Source: Flectobacillus sp. BAB-3569
Lineage (GTDB): Bacteria > Bacteroidota > Bacteroidia > Cytophagales > Spirosomataceae
Direction: 5' to 3'
Assembly: GCF_002270355.1 (NCBI RefSeq)
Contig: NZ_NJFZ01000027.1
Coordinates: 1-42,179, forward strand
Length of the DNA: 42,179 nt
The notes below the pieces were generated by a model, which worked only from the letters and a program-made list of their open reading frames with translations, had not been told where the DNA came from and searched no databases. The position numbers were made by a program, and so were the translations under genes. Below, piece after piece: positions 34,947 through 42,179 of this stretch. Numbering within the stretch: position 1 is the first letter of the stretch; every line of letters begins with the position of its first letter.

Positions 34947-35333
34947 ATAAAGGTATTTTGTTGAATGAATCTACGAAGATAATGAATTCTTGGTGTGGGA
35001 CAAATGGGAGTTTGTGGGGGTATATCAGAGCTTAAACAATTTTTCTCTTGAACACTCTTCTATCTCATGCAATTTTCTCACAAAAGTCAGAGAATTAGTA
35101 AACACTTACCTAAAACTGGATTAATCCAAGAATGATTGCTGCGTTTTTTTGAAAAAATTACTAGAACAATCTTCTGAAACAGGATGTTACTTGTAAAAAT
35201 CGCTCTAATTAGCACTGTCCGAGCCTTCTGGATTCAATGTTAGGGATTTGTGAACAAGTGTTTGCTGTTTTGATAATAATTCTACTTAAATTTGCAGCGA
35301 TTTCCGACAAAATACCATCAAATCACCCATTTA
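34947..35333. other. Divergent promoter region of M28 peptidase and gcvP
   Basis: This 387-base gap lies between divergent genes. The gcvP promoter is visible at 35261-35294. No matching box for the peptidase gene and no glycine-riboswitch-like structure was recognised by eye. Confidence 0.5.
35261..35294 (+). promoter_or_regulatory. Candidate gcvP promoter (-33 TTTG, -7 TAAATTTG)
   Basis: TTTG at 35261-35264 and TAAATTTG at 35287-35294, separated by 22 bases, fit the Bacteroidota sigma-A pattern TTTG/TAnnTTTG. Transcription would begin near 35300, about 33 bases before the ATG at 35334. An in-frame TTG at 35292 lies inside this -7 box, so it cannot be the start codon if the promoter is real. 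Confidence 0.55.
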
Positions 35334-38216
35334 ATGAAAATCAACTTTCAGTATCAGGAAAAATTTGAGACACGCCATAACAACTCACATGTAGCTGACC
35401 GTAAGGCTATGTTAGAGGCAATTGGTGTTGATTCGATCGAAACACTCATCAACCAAACAGTACCTGCGGCAATTCGTTTGCCACAGGCATTAAATCTTCC
35501 AAAAGCAAAATCTGAAGCTCAATTTTTGAAAGATTTCAAGAAATTAGCTCAGTTAAATGATACCTACAAATCTCATATTGGGATGGGATATTATGATACA
35601 ATCACTCCTTCTGTGATTTTACGTAATATTCTAGAAAATCCAGCTTGGTATACTGCTTATACTCCTTATCAAGCAGAAATTGCTCAAGGTCGTTTGGAGA
35701 TGTTGCTCAATTATCAAACCATGATAATTGATTTGACAGGAATGGAAATTGCTAACGCCTCGTTGCTCGACGAAGGTACAGCTGCTGCTGAAGCGATGAC
35801 TATGCTTCACGGACAAAGAAAAGGTGCCAAGAAAAACGCTGAAACCATCTTTGTTTCTGAACTATGTCACCCTCAGACTATCGATGTATTGGTTACACGT
35901 GCTACTCCACTTGGTATCAAGGTTGTAGTAGGCGACCACCGTACTGTTGACCTTACTCAGGAAGATATTTACGCTGTATTTGTACAATATCCTGCTGGTG
36001 ATGGTTCTATTTTTGATTACACAGACTTTATTGCCTCGGCACATGAGTTGAGTATCAATGTTATTGTTGCAGCAGATTTGCTTGCCTTGAGTTTGTTAAA
36101 ATCTCCAGGTGAAATGGGTGCTGATGTTGTAGTAGGTTCTTCTCAAAGATTTGGTGTACCAATGGGCTTTGGTGGTCCTCACGCTGCATTCTTTGCAACA
36201 AAAGAAGAATTCAAACGTCATATTCCAGGTCGTATTATCGGGGTATCTGTAGATGCTCAGGGAAATCGTGCTTTGCGTATGGCTTTGCAAACACGCGAAC
36301 AACATATTCGTCGTGAAAAAGCTACTTCTAATATTTGTACAGCACAAGTATTGTTGTCGGTAATGGCTGCGGCTTATGCAGTTTATCACGGACCAGAGGG
36401 CATCAAAGCTATTGCGGAGAAAGTTCATGGTTTGACTAAATTGACAGCTTTGGCTCTCGAAGAGCTAGGATATAAAGTAGAGACTGAATCATATTTTGAT
36501 ACGATTAAAGTATTTATCGACGAAGACGAGAAGCGTTTAAGAATGGAAGCATTGGCTAATGGCATCAACTTCCGTTATTATGATGACTACCGTTACATCG
36601 GTATTTCTTTGGACGAAACTTGTACTTTGGAAGACGTAGAAACAATTATCTACGCTTTTGAAAAAATTGGTAAAAAAGAAGTAAAACTAGAAAGCCTTTT
36701 CGACAAAGTTGATTATGCTTTCCCTGCTTCTTTGAAACGTGAAAGTGCATATTTGACACACGAAGTTTTCAATAGCTATCATTCAGAACATGAAATGTTG
36801 CGCTATTTGAAGCAATTGGAAAACAAAGACCTTTCAATGGTTCACTCCATGATTTCGTTGGGTTCTTGTACTATGAAGTTGAATGCTACTACCGAAATGA
36901 TTCCAGTAACTTGGCAAGAATTTGGTAACGTTCACCCATTTGCTCCAAAAAATCAAGTTGGTGGTTATTTGAAAATGATTGATGAGCTAAACGTATGGTT
37001 GTCTGAAATCACTGGTTTTGCACAAATGTCATTCCAACCAAACTCTGGTGCTCAAGGTGAATATGCAGGTTTGATGGTAATTCGTGCATATCATGAGTCA
37101 AGAGGTGATTTCAATCGTAATGTAGCCTTGATTCCTTCTTCTGCACACGGAACTAACCCAGCATCGGCTGTCATGGCGGGTATGAAAGTGGTTGTGACGA
37201 AATGTGACGAAAACGGAAACATCGATGTTGCTGACTTGCGTGCCAAAGCTGAACAATATTCTGATAGTCTTTCGTGTTTGATGGTAACTTATCCATCTAC
37301 TCACGGTGTATTCGAAGAGTCAATCAAAGAAATTTGTGCATTGATTCACGAGCATGGTGGTCAGGTATATATGGACGGAGCTAATATGAATGCGCAGGTT
37401 GGTCTTACCTCTCCTGCAACTATTGGCGCTGACGTTTGTCACCTTAACTTACACAAAACGTTCTGTATTCCTCACGGTGGTGGTGGTCCTGGTATGGGTC
37501 CAATCGGTGTGGCAGCACACTTGGCTCCATTCTTGCCTGCTCACGCTGTTGTAAAAGATGCAGGTGGTAAATTGGGTATCACAGCGGTTTCGGCTGCTCC
37601 TTATGGTTCGGCTAGTATCTTGACTATTCCTTATGCTTACATTGCCTTGATGGGTGGCGACGGTTTGACAAGAGCTACAGAAACAGCGATTTTGAACGCC
37701 AACTATATCAAAGCTCGTTTGGAAGGACACTACCCTGTACTTTACACAGGTACAGAAGGACGTTGTGCTCACGAAATGATTTTGGATTGTCGTCCATTCA
37801 AAATTTCAGCAGGTGTAGAAGCAGAAGATATTGCAAAACGTTTGATGGATTATGGATTCCACGCTCCTACTCTTTCGTTCCCAGTTGCTGGAACATTGAT
37901 GGTTGAGCCAACTGAATCTGAATCTAAAGCGGAGTTAGATCGTTTCTGTGATGCAATGATTGCTATCCGTGCAGAGATCGCTGAAATTGAAGCTGGTGCA
38001 GACAAAACTAACAACGTTTTGAAAAATGCTCCACATACACAATATGTAGCTTTACAAGAAAACTGGGACAAACCGTATTCTCGTGAAAAAGCTGTATTCC
38101 CATTGGCGTATGTAAAAGCTAACAAATTCTGGCCAACTGTATCGAGAATTGACTCAGCGTATGGTGACCGTAACTTGGTTTGTGCTTGTATTCCAACAGA
38201 AGAATATGCTCAATAG
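35334..38216 (+). CDS. gcvP: Glycine dehydrogenase (decarboxylating), P protein
   Basis: The product is 960 aa, the full fused length of GcvP with both halves (P1 about 1-450, P2 about 451-960). It uses pyridoxal phosphate to decarboxylate glycine and pass the aminomethyl group to lipoylated GcvH. The PLP lysine is Lys708 in [18 protein letters not shown], followed by the typical Gly-rich loop and [15 protein letters not shown]-terminal family motifs are present ([52 protein letters not shown]). The ATG at 35334 is preferred over a TTG at 35292, which lies inside the likely promoter. gcvT and gcvH are not in the window. A strong terminator follows. Confidence 0.97.
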   Translation: MKINFQYQEKFETRHNNSHVADRKAMLEAIGVDSIETLINQTVPAAIRLPQALNLPKAKSEAQFLKDFKKLAQLNDTYKSHIGMGYYDTITPSVILRNILENPAWYTAYTPYQAEIAQGRLEMLLNYQTMIIDLTGMEIANASLLDEGTAAAEAMTMLHGQRKGAKKNAETIFVSELCHPQTIDVLVTRATPLGIKVVVGDHRTVDLTQEDIYAVFVQYPAGDGSIFDYTDFIASAHELSINVIVAADLLALSLLKSPGEMGADVVVGSSQRFGVPMGFGGPHAAFFATKEEFKRHIPGRIIGVSVDAQGNRALRMALQTREQHIRREKATSNICTAQVLLSVMAAAYAVYHGPEGIKAIAEKVHGLTKLTALALEELGYKVETESYFDTIKVFIDEDEKRLRMEALANGINFRYYDDYRYIGISLDETCTLEDVETIIYAFEKIGKKEVKLESLFDKVDYAFPASLKRESAYLTHEVFNSYHSEHEMLRYLKQLENKDLSMVHSMISLGSCTMKLNATTEMIPVTWQEFGNVHPFAPKNQVGGYLKMIDELNVWLSEITGFAQMSFQPNSGAQGEYAGLMVIRAYHESRGDFNRNVALIPSSAHGTNPASAVMAGMKVVVTKCDENGNIDVADLRAKAEQYSDSLSCLMVTYPSTHGVFEESIKEICALIHEHGGQVYMDGANMNAQVGLTSPATIGADVCHLNLHKTFCIPHGGGGPGMGPIGVAAHLAPFLPAHAVVKDAGGKLGITAVSAAPYGSASILTIPYAYIALMGGDGLTRATETAILNANYIKARLEGHYPVLYTGTEGRCAHEMILDCRPFKISAGVEAEDIAKRLMDYGFHAPTLSFPVAGTLMVEPTESESKAELDRFCDAMIAIRAEIAEIEAGADKTNNVLKNAPHTQYVALQENWDKPYSREKAVFPLAYVKANKFWPTVSRIDSAYGDRNLVCACIPTEEYAQ

Positions 38217-38320
38217 GGAAAAGACGTTATTAGTTGGTAGTGTATCCGTTACTGGATTGTACTCGTATTATTAACTTAATTTTACCCAAAATTAGCATAA
38301 AGCTTTATACTATAGGTTAA

Positions 38321-38359
38321 AAAAAAGCGGTCGAAAATTATTTTTCGACCGCTTTTTTT
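38321..38359 (+). terminator. Strong intrinsic terminator after gcvP
   Basis: The stem is AAAAAAGCGGTCGAAAA against TTTTCGACCGCTTTTTT around a 4-5-base AT loop, with a T-run on the plus strand and an A-run before it. It can work in both directions; it lies ~105 bases after the gcvP stop. Confidence 0.9.
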
Positions 38360-38387
38360 GATGCTGTAATGCTAGATATGTCTGGGC

Positions 38388-38656
38388 TTTAGACGCAAAA
38401 CATTGTGTTTCTATGAATGAAAATAATCACTCAATCTTCAGGTGAATAAATTCACCTACTAAATGGAATCGTATTTTTTACTTTAAGGCTAATCTGTGTA
38501 AGGCTTTAAATCAAGCATATTTCTTCTTTCAAAAGGATAATGTATAGACAGCGTCGATACCATTTTTCAAAATGATGCATCTTTAGATGCAAAATACTGT
38601 GTTTCTACAGGCACAATATAAATTCAAAAATCACTCATTCACTCTTTTAGTGAATC
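38388..38656. repeat. Two copies of a degenerate interspersed repeat with hairpins
   Basis: The first copy starts CTTTAGACGCAAAACATTGT (38388 on) and the second CTTTAGATGCAAAATACTGT (38581 on); both go on with GTTTCTA, giving about 27 bases with three mismatches. Each is followed by AATCACTCA and then a hairpin: AGGTGAAT/ATTCACCT (about 38440-38457) and ATTCACT/AGTGAAT (about 38638-38655). The core AGACGCAAAA...TTGTGTTTCT is itself nearly palindromic, like a decayed GTAGAGACGCAAAAT-type repeat. Confidence 0.65.
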
Positions 38657-38668
38657 GCTCATTTTTAT

Positions 38669-40453
38669 TTATCTAAATATCGCTAACGTACCTTTAAGTT
38701 CTAGCTCTGGGTGGTCTGGAAATGGAATGATATGATAAGTATATGATCCCATCGGTAAAACATTCCCATTATAAGTACCATCAAAACCACCATAACTTCC
38801 GTAAGAATAATAGGCAATCTCTCCCCAACGATTAAATACGCGTACTTCTGCATTGGGATAAGCTGTTATGTTGGTTAATTCCCAAGTATCATTAAATCCG
38901 TCTCCATTAGGAGTAAATACATCTGGAATCCAGATTTTTTCAAACACTACGACATCTACCGATTTTTCGTCACTACAATTTGAGCTAAATGGACTTTCTA
39001 CCTTCAAAGTGTAAGTTTGTGTTGCTGTAGGATTGGCTATGGGAGTTGGAATTTTTGGATCGCTTAAGGCAACATTAGGAGTCCATGTGTAAAGATAGGT
39101 TGGATCTGTATAGTTACTTTGAAGCACTACACTTGAACCTTTCCACATAAATTCAGTACGAGCAAATTCGATTTTAGGAATTTCATGAATGATTACCTCT
39201 TGCTGGGCTATACCATTCAAACAACTCAATGTGCCTCTCACTTCGTAATTTACTGTGTGTTTTCCGACTCCTAATCTGGCATAATCAAACTGCGTTGCTG
39301 CGACACCATCAATCGTGAAAGCCCCCCCAATAGGAGTACCTTCCAAAGGAACTGCAGTATGATTTAGCCCACAAACGGAGGGAATATTCGTAATTTTGGG
39401 CTGAACCTGATTAACAAATTTTGCCGTGAATACCTTTTCGGCACTACACTCTCCATCCGAAACCTTCACTTTATAATCAGCATCACTAGTGATTGTTAAT
39501 TTGCTACCTACCTCCGATAGTATAGTACTATTTTGAGACCATTCATAACTTACAAAACCTGTGGTAGCTTGTAAACTGGCTGGTTGTCCAATACAAAAAT
39601 CTGTACCGCCAGTGCTACTAGTAAGTACCACTTGAGGGTCTTTTACGACAATTTGAACACTATCCTCTAAATTTGGACAGCTATTATTTTGTGGCAAAGA
39701 ATAAAAGATTTTGTGAGTTCCTACTTTGGCATCTTGTGGCGAAAAAAAGCCCATAGAGGTATTGGTAATACCTGGCCCTCTGAACGTACCTCCAGCATAA
39801 TTTACCGAAAGATTAAAGCCTGCTGTACTTACACCACAGACTGTTGGAACGGGCGTAATGACTGGTTGTTGTAAGGAAAAATAAGTAATCTCATAAGGGG
39901 TAGATGATTTTACACAACCTGTAGTTCTATCTATTACTTCGAGTACATACTTACCTTCTTTGGTAGCCTTAATGACAGTATTATTATTATTTAGCGAGTT
40001 ATTATTGAGTCGCCAATTATAAAAAACATTAGTGACTGTATTGGCTCGAAGCTCTAGGGAATTACCTTTACAGATTTGATTGGTGGCTACAGCGGGCGTA
40101 ATTTCTGAAATTGGAGCTACCAAATCTATAACTGTCACTTCTGGAAATGAAACAGTTGCGTTACCAGATTTACGGTTAGCAAAAAGTCTATATCTACCTG
40201 ATTCTGTAATATTCAAATCACTACCATTGACACCTCCCACCCCATTCACTTGAGCCGACCAACTTTGTGAGGATACCACGAACTGTTGCCAACTAAAACC
40301 TGAATAATCATCGGGGTTATCAACATACAAACGTAGAGAACTGTTAGGGCATATACCTAAACCATCCATCTTAATTTGCTGTGCAAATGACGAAGAATAA
40401 CTTAGGAATAATATGGCGAAAAAGGCAATATATCGGTAAATCTTTGAGGGCAT
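38669..40453 (-). CDS. Ig-like surface protein with type B (CHU_C) T9SS sorting domain
   Basis: The product is 594 aa. The signal peptide MPSKIYRYIAFFAILFLSYS ends near SFA-QQ (25). Several Ig/PKD-like domains follow, with spaced cysteines and the recurring pattern CxGxxxxLxAxTxxxxYxW (for example ICKGNSLELRANTVTNVFYN and FCIGQPASLQATTGFVSYEW); TFRGPGITN-type and VCGLNHTAVPLEGTPIGG segments also recur. The C-terminus (about 505-594) is a gliding-motility-associated domain: IWIPDVFTPNGDGFNDTW, then VRVFNRWGEIAYYS, GGFDGTYNG, GSYTYHI. This marks it for type IX secretion to the cell surface. It is convergent with gcvP, has its own candidate promoter at 40629, and belongs to the same broad class as the 15960-17705 product. 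Confidence 0.88.
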   Translation of the reverse strand: MPSKIYRYIAFFAILFLSYSSSFAQQIKMDGLGICPNSSLRLYVDNPDDYSGFSWQQFVVSSQSWSAQVNGVGGVNGSDLNITESGRYRLFANRKSGNATVSFPEVTVIDLVAPISEITPAVATNQICKGNSLELRANTVTNVFYNWRLNNNSLNNNNTVIKATKEGKYVLEVIDRTTGCVKSSTPYEITYFSLQQPVITPVPTVCGVSTAGFNLSVNYAGGTFRGPGITNTSMGFFSPQDAKVGTHKIFYSLPQNNSCPNLEDSVQIVVKDPQVVLTSSTGGTDFCIGQPASLQATTGFVSYEWSQNSTILSEVGSKLTITSDADYKVKVSDGECSAEKVFTAKFVNQVQPKITNIPSVCGLNHTAVPLEGTPIGGAFTIDGVAATQFDYARLGVGKHTVNYEVRGTLSCLNGIAQQEVIIHEIPKIEFARTEFMWKGSSVVLQSNYTDPTYLYTWTPNVALSDPKIPTPIANPTATQTYTLKVESPFSSNCSDEKSVDVVVFEKIWIPDVFTPNGDGFNDTWELTNITAYPNAEVRVFNRWGEIAYYSYGSYGGFDGTYNGNVLPMGSYTYHIIPFPDHPELELKGTLAIFR

Positions 40454-40628
40454 ATAAGTTAGTAATCGAAATTGTAGGAAATACTTTTTGATATGGGCTA
40501 TTTGTAAAAATCAGGAATGAAGAGTTATTTTTGGGGTGCTGTTAGAGTAAATTTTCTATCACACATTTACCCAAAATTCTTTTCTAAAACAGCTTTCAAA
40601 GTATAATCCTGATTCTCAATAAGATTGA

Positions 40629-40659
40629 CAAATTTACTGTAATTAACGTTGCAATACAA
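40629..40659 (-). promoter_or_regulatory. Candidate promoter of the 594-aa surface-protein gene
   Basis: On the minus strand TTG (40657-40659) and TAAATTTG (40629-40636) are 20 bases apart, fitting the Bacteroidota -33/-7 pattern. It would give a leader of about 170 bases before the ATG at 40453. Confidence 0.45.
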
Positions 40660-40693
40660 TTGAATATTTTCCTGATACTCTTTTCCAAAAAAG

Positions 40694-40723
40694 AAACCCC
40701 TTCATCAATTGACAAAGGGGTTT
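40694..40723 (-). terminator. Intrinsic terminator of the rightmost gene
   Basis: AAACCCCTT (40694-40702) and AAGGGGTTT (40715-40723) form a 9-base stem with a 12-base loop. On the minus strand the T-rich tail TTTCTTTTTT follows. It is about 105 bases past the stop at 40830. Confidence 0.85.
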
Positions 40724-40829
40724 GCTAATATGGGATAAGATAGAGTCTTCGCTCGCGATGAAAACTTCCGTTAATTAATTGGTCCCATTTCTTATTATCT
40801 TTTTAGAAAAGGCTTTTACCTAATTCTAT

Positions 40830-42179
40830 TTATCTCGCTGATTTTTGAATTGTAATTGGAACACATTCTTGAGGTCCGCAATCACAAGCTACAGGCTGAA
40901 TTCTCACTACTTGATCTGTAAAACAACCATTGGCATTGAATACTCGAATCGTGTAGGTTTTTGTTGCCGTTGGATTCGGAATATTCGCCATCAAGATACC
41001 ATTGGTAGGAATAACCGTTGCCGTTGCAAAGTTTTTCGTTCCTGTGTAAGTTGAAGCTTCAACAATGTCATATTTATCTCCAGTATTGAAACCTGCGATA
41101 CGAATTGAACCGTTGTTGATAGCTGTGGTGTTGTTACATTCTGAGTTAGTGACAATCGGAACAAAGTTTGGTTTTGCATAGACCATTACATCTGTTGTAG
41201 CTGTTGCCACACAACCATTAGCAGAAACAGCTACCATATAAATACCTTGCGACAATGCGCTCGCTCCAGATACTACAGGGTTTTGATCTGTCGAAGTAAA
41301 TCCGTTAGGCCCTTCCCAACTGTAAGCCGTACCACCACTTGCTCCTAGAGTAATAGAAGAACCTGCACAAGCACTTACCGAAGTAGCGGTCGCATTTACA
41401 CTATTTTTGGTTACTGCCACCGTTGTCGTTGCTTCACAGTTTTTATCAGTAATTACTTTCACGGTGTATGTTCCCTCTTGGGTAATAGATACCGTTTGAG
41501 ATGTTGAGCTAAATCCGTTTGGCCCTGTCCACAAGTAAGTTTGACCGCTAGTTACACCTGAATTAATTGTCAACTGAGTTGAAGCATCCGAGCAGAATGC
41601 TGTTGCTCCTGTTACAACTGTTGCTGCTTTAGGGTTCTGAGTCACATTGAATACCTGAACAGATTTACATCCATTAGCTTCCGTAATATTCACCGTATAA
41701 GCTCCAGCAGTTGATACGCTAATTGAAGACGTTGTTGCTGAAGTATTCCAACTATAAGTAGCATTGGTAAATCCAGTGACTGCCAAAGTTGTTGTACTAC
41801 CTTCACAGAATTCAACTGCTTTAGTCGTTGTTGGAATAGGACTCACTGTAATACCAACTGTCGCAGTAGTTGTACAACCAGAATTACCTTCGATAGTGAC
41901 TGTATATGTTCCTGAATTACTTACTGAAACATTCGACAGTACAGGGTTCGTTGTTGTGGCAGTAAAGCTTGCTGGGCCGCTCCATGAGTAAGATTTTACG
42001 CCAGAACCAACCGTTGCATTTACATTCAAATTAACCGAACCTCCTGAACAAACAGTTGTCGCAAGGTGATGAAGGATAACTCTAAACTTCTGACAATCTT
42101 TAGCACCAGACAAAAACCATGCTTTGACAATGGTATGAGGCGACACACCCCAAACACCATTTGAATCCCAAGCACCATA
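40830..42179 (-). CDS. Ig-like repeat surface protein, 5' end beyond window
   Basis: The frame is open from the right edge to a stop at 40830 (449 codons seen), so the true start is outside; a GTG at 42146 is internal. The first ~40 visible residues (GAWDSNGVWG ... KAWFLSGAKDCQKF) belong to a domain I do not recognise. They are followed by four Ig/PKD-like repeats of 75-85 aa (pattern CxGxxxxLxxxxxxxxYxWxGPxGFxST ... GTYTVxVxxxxxC). The last ~90 residues form a different beta-domain (ECNNTTAINNGSIRIAGF) and end in a Cys-rich tail CDCGPQECVPITIQKSAR. No CHU_C or type A sorting domain is seen. Likely an exported adhesin-like protein; function is inferred only from repeat type. Confidence 0.85.
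   Translation of the reverse strand, partial: YGAWDSNGVWGVSPHTIVKAWFLSGAKDCQKFRVILHHLATTVCSGGSVNLNVNATVGSGVKSYSWSGPASFTATTTNPVLSNVSVSNSGTYTVTIEGNSGCTTTATVGITVSPIPTTTKAVEFCEGSTTTLAVTGFTNATYSWNTSATTSSISVSTAGAYTVNITEANGCKSVQVFNVTQNPKAATVVTGATAFCSDASTQLTINSGVTSGQTYLWTGPNGFSSTSQTVSITQEGTYTVKVITDKNCEATTTVAVTKNSVNATATSVSACAGSSITLGASGGTAYSWEGPNGFTSTDQNPVVSGASALSQGIYMVAVSANGCVATATTDVMVYAKPNFVPIVTNSECNNTTAINNGSIRIAGFNTGDKYDIVEASTYTGTKNFATATVIPTNGILMANIPNPTATKTYTIRVFNANGCFTDQVVRIQPVACDCGPQECVPITIQKSAR

Larger units (their letters stand above)
38217..38668. other. Convergent intergenic region with terminator and duplicated element
   Basis: These 452 bases lie between gcvP and the minus-strand surface-protein gene. 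They contain the gcvP terminator (38321-38359) and two copies of a degenerate repeat ending in a hairpin (38388-38458 and 38580-38656). No gene is seen. Confidence 0.6.
40454..40829. other. Intergenic region between two surface-protein genes
   Basis: These 376 bases hold a candidate promoter for the downstream gene (40629-40659) and the terminator of the upstream gene (40694-40723). No small gene is seen. Confidence 0.5.

Noticed and set aside
35292-35333. TTG start for GcvP
   Set aside because: The TTG is inside the likely -7 promoter box, and family members start near [15 protein letters not shown]-like sequence.
37449-38125. Several minus-strand frames of about 60-110 codons inside gcvP
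   Set aside because: They are antisense shadows of strongly conserved GcvP coding sequence with no features of their own.
42120-42146. GTG at 42146 as the start of the rightmost gene
   Set aside because: The frame continues open and protein-like to the window edge (GAWDSNGVWG), and no signal peptide follows the GTG.

Overview
The window looks like a chromosomal segment of an AT-rich Bacteroidota, most likely of the order Cytophagales (Spirosomataceae/Flectobacillus-Arcicella type; genus uncertain). Supporting traits are two proteins ending in the type B (gliding-motility-associated, CHU_C) type IX secretion sorting domain, very large surface proteins made of Ig-like and TSP3-like calcium-binding repeats, a fused full-length GcvP, a CarB without its C-terminal allosteric domain, DPP-IV and M28 peptidases, TAnnTTTG-type promoter boxes, and almost no Shine-Dalgarno sequences. 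No RNA genes, phage genes, insertion sequences or CRISPR arrays were seen.

Layout. (1) 1-14784, minus strand: four secreted or surface proteins reading leftward with gaps of 37, 165 and 14 bases: a 2596-aa TSP3 mosaic, a C1q-like protein, a 1763-aa protein with seven ~90-aa repeats, and the 5' part of another TSP3 protein cut by the left edge. (2) 14785-15959: about 1.2 kb with no convincing gene. (3) 15960-17705, plus: a type B sorted surface protein, closed by a perfect 56-base palindrome shared with a convergent FucP-type sugar transporter. (4) 19371-23899, minus: DPP-IV, a secreted protein with TonB-plug-like motifs, and a lipoprotein. (5) 24170-28579: LuxE-like acyl-activating protein, molybdopterin synthase MoaE, a frameshifted dihydrofolate reductase, a membrane-anchored nitrilase-family protein and an unknown protein. 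(6) 28776-34946, minus: carB and two paralogous secreted M28 peptidases. (7) gcvP, plus. (8) 38669 to the right edge, minus: two more Ig-like surface proteins, the last cut by the window edge.

How it fits together. The window mixes housekeeping metabolism (pyrimidine/arginine precursor, glycine cleavage, folate, molybdopterin) with a large outlay on secreted proteins: peptidases that could feed on extracellular protein, and adhesin-like giants that probably bind calcium. The giant proteins share modules with each other and carry near-identical DNA blocks, which points to ongoing internal recombination. The intergenic spaces hold a family of degenerate 7-base-periodic repeats at five places, like the short tandemly repeated sequences of cyanobacteria; one forms a palindrome fitted exactly between two convergent stop codons. 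Together with the four-gene surface operon and the frameshifted folA, these repeats are the most interesting features here.
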